The translations under genes and the position numbers were made by a program. A stretch of DNA of 64,000 bases from Taxillus chinensis (lineage: Eukaryota > Streptophyta > Magnoliopsida > Santalales > Loranthaceae). Below, piece after piece: positions 57,241 through 64,000 of the stretch; the stretch's first letter is position 1, and each line of letters begins with the position of its first letter. The stretch is from positions 16,542,562 to 16,606,561 of the forward strand of contig CM042089.1 of NCBI GenBank assembly GCA_023512835.1. Direction: 5' to 3'. The notes under the pieces were generated by a model that did no database searches, was not told where the DNA came from, and was given only the letters and a program-made list of their open reading frames with translations.

Positions 57241-57525
57241 ATTTCAATTCATTGTATGCTCATTTCAAATCAGTTACTCATTTCAAATCATGACACTCAT
57301 ATTATGATTAAGCTAGTGCCCTAATGCCAATGCATGTATGCACCCTATCCCAAATGCAAATTCCTTACTCCTTGGTCTAACTACCCCTGAGTGCACCCTA
57401 GAAAACCAGATAGAACCTCGGTGATCAAGCATGTCCTATACTACCTCCTAAGGGTCTCAGAAGCAGTTATCCCTCCCCACTATCCTAAGTCCACTAGACA
57501 ATCAACTTGGGCTCTAATACCATAA

Positions 57526-59379
57526 TGTCACACCCCAAATTTCATTCCCCCTGGAAATGGGTAATGACTGCCCATGCCCGCACCCGAAGGGTCAAGGGTT
57601 CGGTGTAAACACCAAGGTGAGGACACTTATTGCGGGTGCTGTCCTATCCCTGTATCACAAGTCAACATGCCAAAGGGCATATACCTATTTTCATGCCAAG
57701 TACACCACCAAAATACCCATACCTACAGTATTCACAACACAACACAATACATCAATTACAGTGCTCAGAGGCTTCAAGTCCTTTTACAACCCACTAGGGA
57801 ACAAGCTCCCATCAATATAATCAGGATACACAGTTTAAACCAACAAAGTCTCAAATATAACAAAATAACTAAATGTATATATATATATATATATAGGCCA
57901 TATATATATAAGGCCACCAACTCGGCCTTCACTCCTATCGCCTTGCTAGGTCCTGCAAAGAACAGTTCATAGGAGGGGTGAGCACACCACGGCTCGCAAG
58001 GGATCGAGTCTCCCCAGTCCCATCCCACTCTAAAACTATGCATGTCAAGTGGATGCATGTGCCCGTGTAGTGACTTAAGCTAAAACAATAACCATCACCC
58101 AGTAAACATGCCTCATACCTCAGCCTGCACTGGAGGGCAGAGGACACCCCGCCACCACGGCGACGTGACATACCACACCAGGCAAATGTGAATCTCATCT
58201 CAAGGGGTACAGTATAATGACTGTCCCATACTGAGCTTCTCAACTCCCACGCGTTTCTGGGGTTCTCATCTCAACTCCCCGTGTTTCTGGGGTCCTCAAC
58301 ATACACATTTCAACATATACAACTCAACAATCTCAACTCAACAAACATAACTCAACAAACACAGTACAAACATGCAACACATTTAGCATACAAAAAACTT
58401 AACTCGAATGGAAAATAACGATAGTCTCGAACAATTACATCATTTCATATAACATTATCTAACTCCTCCTGGTCCCTAAAGTCCACACATTTCTCACACT
58501 CATAGTCTGGATAATAAACAACCTTTCAAAGGAAGCTTATCCACCTCAAGGGGAGCCCAAAACAAGCTGCACGTGACAACCTATTGTCGTAGGCAGAGGC
58601 AAATTAACTCCAAACATCATTCTAACCATCCCAGAAGGTTCAGGGACGATTTTTAGCCAAAAACAAGGTTACACGTGAAAAAGGTCATTCTTACGTGCAG
58701 GGGTGTTTCAACTCCTATGCCCCTATGGAAGCTCCACCTAAAATTTGGTGCAATTTGGAGCAAGAATGAATCTGCAAGTGAAAAAGGCATTCTCACGTGC
58801 AGACTCCAAAACCTTCCTTTTGTCATTCTAATCATTTTTTCCTAAAGGACCAACCTCAAATTCGTTTTAGTTTAGAAGTTATTAAGACTCTAAGTCTGTA
58901 AACAGGGCCAAAATCTAACTCTGGCCTTGCACTCATTTTGATTTTCCCAATACCAGAAGTCTTAACCAAACTAGATATAGGTTTTTTTCCTAAAATTCTT
59001 CATCTAAATAGTTTCAAGACAATGGGTATACAAATGACCCCTAAAGCAAAGGCACAAATAATCTCACGCGGAAATTCAGAAATTCAAAAAACTCAGACAA
59101 AAACCCCAGATCATCCATAGGCTCAGGGTGAATTTAGAAACTCAATATATATTAAAAATCTCTTTTCAACATCCAGATCATCACATAGATTTTGTTTTCT
59201 AGAAATCAGAAGAGAGAGACGGCAAAGAGACAAAACTTGAAATCACTACCTCGAAGTGTTGCGAAAAAGAATTGGGGAAAAGAACGGAGCAATCTGTATC
59301 CTTGCTATCTCCACGCCTCCGGCCTCCCGTCGTCTGTAAGGAAATCCTTGATCGTCAGAAACTCCTCCACTCTGGATCG

Positions 59380-59426
<47 letters not shown>

Positions 59427-59526
59427 GGGTGTGTGTGTGTGTGTACGGCTACAGGGAAGGTAGGGTTTGGTTTTCCTTTTTTTTTTCTCCTATTTTCTTT
59501 CTTTTTATTATTTTGTTTTTAATAGC
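57526..59526 (-). repeat. Element C 5' LTR, truncated
   Basis: Ends GGGGTGTGACA at 57526 beside the primer site TGGTATTAGAGC (57511-57522). It matches 51129-53140 throughout. The identity stops at about 59526, just after a TTGTTTTTAATAG phrase present in both. The first 320 bp of the LTR are replaced by minus-strand Athila gag sequence. Confidence 0.9.
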
Positions 59527-59597
59527 TGCCCTACGATGATCTCTAATTATCCGTTCAGGTTCTGGATTAAATGGCACAAGTTCCCTTCGTCGTATAC
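59527..59597 (-). pseudogene. Athila gag N-terminal fragment, inverted
   Basis: On minus the sequence reads RRRELVPFNPEPERIIRDHRR, matching the first conserved block of Athila gag. It ends at the breakpoint with element C. The rest of gag is found on plus from 32965, so the two halves of one gene now face opposite ways. Confidence 0.7.
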
Positions 59598-59790
59598 ACA
59601 ACTGAGAATTTTCTCAAACACCTAGTGAACGTTTTTATAAAACAACAAGAACATACCCAACAGCTCCGAACAAGACAAAATAAATAAATAAAACACAAAA
59701 TAACAGGAAATAAAAGATAGAATTAAACACCAAGATCAGAATTCAAACAATTTCACTCAATATTGATTTTAAAAAACTAGTTAACCGTAT

Positions 59791-59810
59791 AATCCTCGGC
59801 AACGACGCTA
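59791..59810 (-). other. Athila primer binding site, tRNA-Asp type
   Basis: On minus TAGCGTCGTTGCCGAGGATT, against the typical Athila TGGCGCCGTTGCCGGGGA. All three differences are G-to-A or C-to-T. Confidence 0.75.
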
Positions 59811-59813
59811 ATT

Positions 59814-61475
59814 TGACAGACAGATTTTTAGCCTCCCTAAAAGAGCTAGCTAATGTCGTAAAATCTCTCTTCAAGATAATAAATTCCCTAAGTTTGCACT
59901 AAAAGAATAGCAGCAAGCGGTCGAACCCACAGGGATTAGCCTAGTTTTCTAGTTTTCAAATCAAATCACCCAATTACTCTTGTTCTATAAAATGTCTTGG
60001 CAAAAAGTTCTCTTTTTTAAACTAAAGATCTAATTTTTATTTGATTTTTTGAATAAGCAAAGATAGCAGAATTAAATTTAATGTTAAAACTCAAAGATTA
60101 AAGCATCTAGGATCACAATTTCACCTCCCTACATTGTTTCTGCTGGTTTTAAGGTTCTTGGGGTTATTTAAATGATAAGCATGCTATACATGACCCAAGG
60201 TTCGCAAATGGTCATTGACGGGACCTTCTAAGTGTTGTATGCCTGAATGGTCATCATGGCAAGCACAAAAAAAGCCTATTTATCATATTTCGAAAGGATA
60301 ATGGTCAAACCAATCACAAATATTCTATGAATCCATGATCTACCCCAGGACTATGGCTAAGAAACCTAGGTGTATACGACCTAGATATAGAAGATGAAGA
60401 ACAAATTCATAAATCATGTAATTCAATAAAACAAACCCAATATTCATAGAATCGAGATAACAAAGATAGGGGCTACATTGCTCCCCTAGATTAAGAAAAC
60501 TACTCACACATGCATGTTCTTGACAAAGCGTAAACAAATAAAGAACATCATCTTAGAACCAGGTGCAGCAGAACTTCAACTCTGGATCTTCTCTAGCCGT
60601 CAAACTCCTAAGGCCAGCAGCTGCAAGAACGTGAGCCTTCTCTCTCTCTCTCTCTAAAAACATGCCCTCCTCTCAAGTTGTCTCTTTAGGGCCTGTTGCC
60701 CCCCTATTTATAAAGGAACTTGCTATGCAATGTGTGCCCTAGCCGCTAGTCATCATTAATCAAAACGGCGTAGTTTTGATAAGTAGCAGAGATTTTACCT
60801 TTCAGCCATTATACAACCCAAACCAAGCACAATATGGATTAGGTTCTTTAGGAAAAGATCATCAGCATACCAAAATAAAGGACCCCGTGCAAAAGTATTG
60901 TTGCACGTGACAATGGCCATATCACGTGCACCTACAAATGCTTTGAAACTTTTATGAGAGGTATAAGACATCATTTGGAGCAACTTTTGTCCTGCATGTG
61001 ATATCATATGAAGCCTCCTACTAGGTCAAAAAAAAATCAAATCCCAATATCACGTGCAAAATCTTTTGTTGTCCTTTTGCTCTGAAATTTTTATGAGAGG
61101 TAGAGGGCATCATTTGGAGTAACTTTCCCTTTTGCACGTGATATTGTTAAGGTCATCTTCATGGTCAAATAAATCAAAATGTGCTTGCTCAGCATTGAGT
61201 GTGTGAAGAAGCCTCTTGCTGCCTTGTCGCTTGTAGCCTTCAAAATGCCTCCTTTTGAGCTCATATTTTGCCACAAGCTTCCTCTTTAGTAGATAAGATG
61301 ATCTAACTGATTTGTTTGAGAAGGAATCACAACTCAAAAACACACATCTAGAAGAAGTAGTATCTTCCTAAGGGGTTAGAGCAAATATCTATGAAATATG
61401 GGTAAATTAAGCTCTAGTTATACTCTTTAATGCCCTAAATATACACTAGAATAACGACATAAATGCACGTTATCA
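59814..61475 (-). repeat. Athila-like 5' LTR, 1662 bp
   Basis: On minus it starts TGATAACGTGCATTTATG at 61475, next to copia A sequence, and ends CTGTCTGTCA at 59814, three bases from the primer site. It has a TATA box (TTTATAAATAGG near 60709). In U3 it has a G-box cassette (60902-60930) and a 17-bp inverted repeat with a 68-base loop (61045-61061 and 61130-61146). No 3' LTR partner is present in the window. Confidence 0.8.
60902..60930. promoter_or_regulatory. Paired G-box inverted repeat in the Athila LTR
   Basis: TGCACGTGA and TCACGTGCA, 11 bases apart, followed by CTACAAATGCTTTGAAA. The same order is found in the Tekay solo LTR at 23951-23979. Confidence 0.55.
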
Positions 61476-62655
61476 GGACTACTGCCCTGCTCTCTCAGAT
61501 AGAGCCCAAAACAGTTGGAGAAGCAGTAGAGGATGAAGCTTGGGTCATAGCAATGAATGATAAGCTGGACCAAATTGAAAAGAACAAGACATGGGAGCTA
61601 GTTCCTAGACCAAAGAGTAAAAATGTCATCGGAACAAAGTGGGTGTTCAGAAATAAACTGAATGAAAATGGTAAGGTTATTAGGAACAAGGCTAGACTGG
61701 TATGCAAAGGATACTCTTAGATTGAGAGTATAGATGTTGATGAGAAACATTTGCACCAGTAGCAAGGTTAGAAATGATTAGGATGTTTCTTGCATTGGCA
61801 ACACACAAGAGGTTCAAAGTTTATCAAATGGATGTGAAGTCTGCATTTCTGAATGGATTGCTGAAAGAGGAAGTTTATATTGAGCAACCATATAGAGTAC
61901 AGATTGCTGATGATAAGACACATGTATGTAGGTTAAAGAAAGCCTTGTATGGCCTGAAGCAGGCTCCTAGGGCATGGTACAGCCGACTGGATGGGTATCT
62001 ACAAAAAATGAACTTCAGTAGAGGAACAGTGGATTATAATTTATATATATTGAATTCAGATAGAGGTTAGCTGGCTACCATAGTCTATGTAGATGACATC
62101 ATATTCAGAGGCACTCACTCAGGGCTATGTGAAGAATTTGCCATGAAAATGAGTGATGAATTTGAAATGTCTCTCATAGGTGAATTAACATACTTCTTGG
62201 GCTTACAGATCAGGCAGACTGCTGAAGGAATCTTTATATCACAGCACAAGTATGCCAGAGAACTGTTACAGAAGTATGGGATGAATGATAGCAGGCCTGT
62301 TGGAACACTAATGCCTACAGGCTGCAAATTACACAAAGATCAAGAAAGCAAGAGTGTAAATCAAAAAGAGTATCGAGGCATGATTGGAAGCCTCCTCTAC
62401 ATTACAGCCTCTCGACCTGATCTCATGCAAGCTGTGGGCCAAGCAAGTGGATATCAAGTGGATCCGAAGGAGTCTCACTTGCTGGTAGTCAAGAGAATTC
62501 TTAGATACCTAAATGGTACACTAGAAATGGGGTTACGGTATCCCTCTAAGGATTCTAATGAATTACAGGCTTACACCGATGCGGACCGGGCTGGAAACAT
62601 AGATGACGGACGATCTACCAGGGTTGCAGCTTTTTATCCGGGGTTCAAAGTGTGT
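61476..62655 (+). pseudogene. Copia A reverse transcriptase
   Basis: Resumes copia A after the gap: SQIEPKTVGEAVEDEAWV, WELVPRPKSKNVIGTKWVF, then after a frameshift near 61735 the core [32 protein letters not shown] and, past a TAG at 62068, IVYVDDIIF, the metal-binding motif. The connection (GELTYFLGLQI, then HKYARELLQKYGM, GSLLYITASRPDL) is intact to about 62640. The upstream integrase is missing. It would synthesise cDNA in the particle but is broken by at least one shift and one stop. Confidence 0.9.
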
Positions 62656-63020
62656 TGCATGGTTGAGCCGTAAACAAATAGTGTGGCTGCGGCACGGCCA
62701 AAGCTGAATATGTGGCGGCACATGCCGCATGTACTCAAGTGGTATGGATGCATACTCAACTGTCAGACTTGGGAGTGAATGTGGCATTACCTATCAACAT
62801 TTGGTGTGACAACCAGAGTGCAATCAGTATTAGCAGGAATCCTGTTCAGCATTCAAAGACCAAGTATATCGACTACCGATACCACTACATCAAAGAACAA
62901 GTGGAAGAGGGAACTGTCCAATTGGTGTATGTTCCCACACAGGAACAAACTGCAGATATACTCACCAAACCTCTCTCCATTGAGCTGTTTGATAGACACC
63001 AAAGCAGGCTGTTTGTATAG
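62560..63020 (+). pseudogene. Copia A RNase H and C-terminus
   Basis: Begins with LQAYTDADRAGNIDD, shifts frame at about 62650-62712, and continues with AAHAACTQVVWMHTQLSDLG, then IWCDNQSAISISRNPVQHSK, and ends with QTADILTKPLSIELFDRHQ before the stop at 63020. These are the standard C-terminal motifs of copia pol. A polypurine tract follows 165 bp downstream. Confidence 0.9.
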
Positions 63021-63185
63021 TTACCTCCTCACACGTAAGGCGTCTGTGGGGTTCCCCTCTCTTTCTTTGCAATTGGTTGGCAAAGGGGGAGATGAGAGTA
63101 CTGTGTCCATGGGGAGCACACAGTGGCAGAGTTTAGGGGGAATGATTCGAAAGGTTTGTGCATCCCGTATGTTGCCAACAATTCC

Positions 63186-63197
63186 AAAGGGGGAGAT
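63186..63197 (+). other. Copia A polypurine tract
   Basis: AAAGGGGGAGAT immediately precedes the LTR start TGTTGTTCCC at 63198. Confidence 0.9.
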
Positions 63198-64000
63198 TGT
63201 TGTTCCCGCGAGGTTGAGTTGTCATTGTTGTCAACATGTTGCAGGAAACGGACTCCGCAAGCTTGAAGGTCTAGGTCGAAGATCTGTACTTGGTTGGATA
63301 ACTTCGTAGAGTGATCTCTTAGAGTGAGCTCGTAGAGAGAGTCTAACTATGTACATTCTGTACGTTCTGACTCGAAGGTTGTAGATTAGAAGACTCGAAG
63401 GTCGTAGATCAAAAGACTCGAAGGTTGAAGACTCGCAGGACGTAGACTGACAAACCATGAGGCTCGTAGCACCCTCAAAGGACCACAGCGTCGAAGCCTC
63501 GAAGGGACACAGGGTCGTAGGGTTATAGACTAAAGGTGCAGATAGTTTCAGAGCCGCGTTTCGCAGATTCGAAGCTAAGACTCGTTGAGTTGTAGCATGT
63601 AGAGTCATAGACTGAAGCTCGCAGGGTCGTAGGACCTGTTGCACAGACCCGGAAGCATCTACTAGCCAAGGCAGAATGCAGTTGTTCGACTCGAAGATTC
63701 GTAGAGCTTAAAGCTCGTAGCACTAATTCTGACCTAGCTTCGAAGCTAGAAAGCAGAAGTATTGGAAGATGAATGCCCTTGGTTCGAAGACTCAGACTCA
63801 AAGAATCGAAGAGGAAGACTCATAGACGCGTAGGAAGGCTACGAGGCAATATCTCCGAGGCTGTGGCTTGTGAAAGGAACGGAGCGCGCTACGAAGGAGT
63901 GAAACGCGTGGACGCTCACCGTTTCAATGAAGTCGTTACCCAGGCAGTGGTTTTAAGTACACTAAGTACTGCAAAACACGTGAACGTCATCCGAGAGGGG
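63198..64000 (+). repeat. Copia A 3' LTR, first 803 bp
   Basis: Matches 28711-29510 with scattered substitutions and small indels, for example an added repeat unit at 63360-63415. It runs off the window end. The same CTCGAAGG / GTCGTAG motif array fills it. Confidence 0.9.

Larger units (their letters stand above)
51129..59526 (-). mobile_element. Tekay chromovirus C, gag missing, one LTR truncated
   Basis: Minus-strand element with a complete 3' LTR (51129-53460) and a 5' LTR (57526-59526) lacking its first 320 or so bases. Protease, reverse transcriptase, RNase H, integrase and chromodomain relics lie between. No gag is present between the primer site (57511-57522) and the protease. The left flank is GCCAC, but no duplicate can be checked because the right end is lost at the rearrangement breakpoint with Athila sequence. 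Confidence 0.9.

Noticed and set aside
1..64000. tRNA, rRNA or organelle-derived insertions
   Set aside because: No cloverleaf-like tRNA gene, rRNA core or recognisable plastid or mitochondrial gene was noticed. tRNA-like strings are primer sites of retroelements.

Overview
This window is repeat-dominated nuclear DNA from a flowering plant, most likely a eudicot. Almost all of it is LTR-retrotransposon sequence from plant lineages: Ty1/copia, Ty3/gypsy chromoviruses of Tekay type, Athila, a Tat/Ogre-like element, and miniature TRIM elements. The species cannot be named from the sequence. Only one short stretch (18731-19096, minus) looks like exons of an ordinary spliced host gene.

Layout. 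1-1925: 3' end of a copia element (decayed ORF, then LTR). 1926-12059: minus-strand, non-coding Tat/Ogre-like element with a tRNA-Arg-type primer site at 7144-7164; a Tekay-type LTR (about 9385-11239) sits in its 5' LTR. 12075-14895: degenerate Tekay-like LTR split by a 1.24-kb solo-LTR candidate. 15428-17224: tandem TRIM array (three LTRs, two internal regions). 17225-21430: low-copy or AT-rich DNA with the host exons. 21430-25846: minus-strand copia relic with a Tekay solo LTR (22462-24273, TSD GTGGT). 26228-27564: second TRIM array, minus strand, cut by a Tekay LTR starting at 27565.

28711-64000+: a SIRE/Maximus-like copia element (A). Its 5' LTR, gag and protease are at 28711-32953; its reverse transcriptase, RNase H, PPT and part of the 3' LTR are at 61476-64000. 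Between these lies an Athila-like gypsy element. It has been rearranged: its 5' LTR, primer site and first gag codons (59527-61475) run on minus, while the rest of gag, pol and a downstream ORF (32965-50296) run on plus. Two Tekay chromoviruses sit inside the Athila: B (33433-42945, complete, TSD GATGG) and C (51129-59526, gag missing, one LTR truncated). The nest from outside in is TRIM, Tekay F, copia A, Athila, then B and C.

Most notable content. The Athila element carries an extra ORF downstream of integrase. Its 586-codon open part (48536-50296) ends in a Ulp1/SENP-like (C48) cysteine-protease domain with His, Asp, Gln and Cys all present, although the pol of the same element is broken. 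A second signal is a set of short paired inverted repeats (G-box type CACGTG, or CGCCAATTGGCG) that recur in LTRs and internal regions of unrelated elements. Coding regions other than ORF3 and the host exons are pseudogenes with in-frame stops and frameshifts. Element B, with intact ends and very similar LTRs, appears the youngest.
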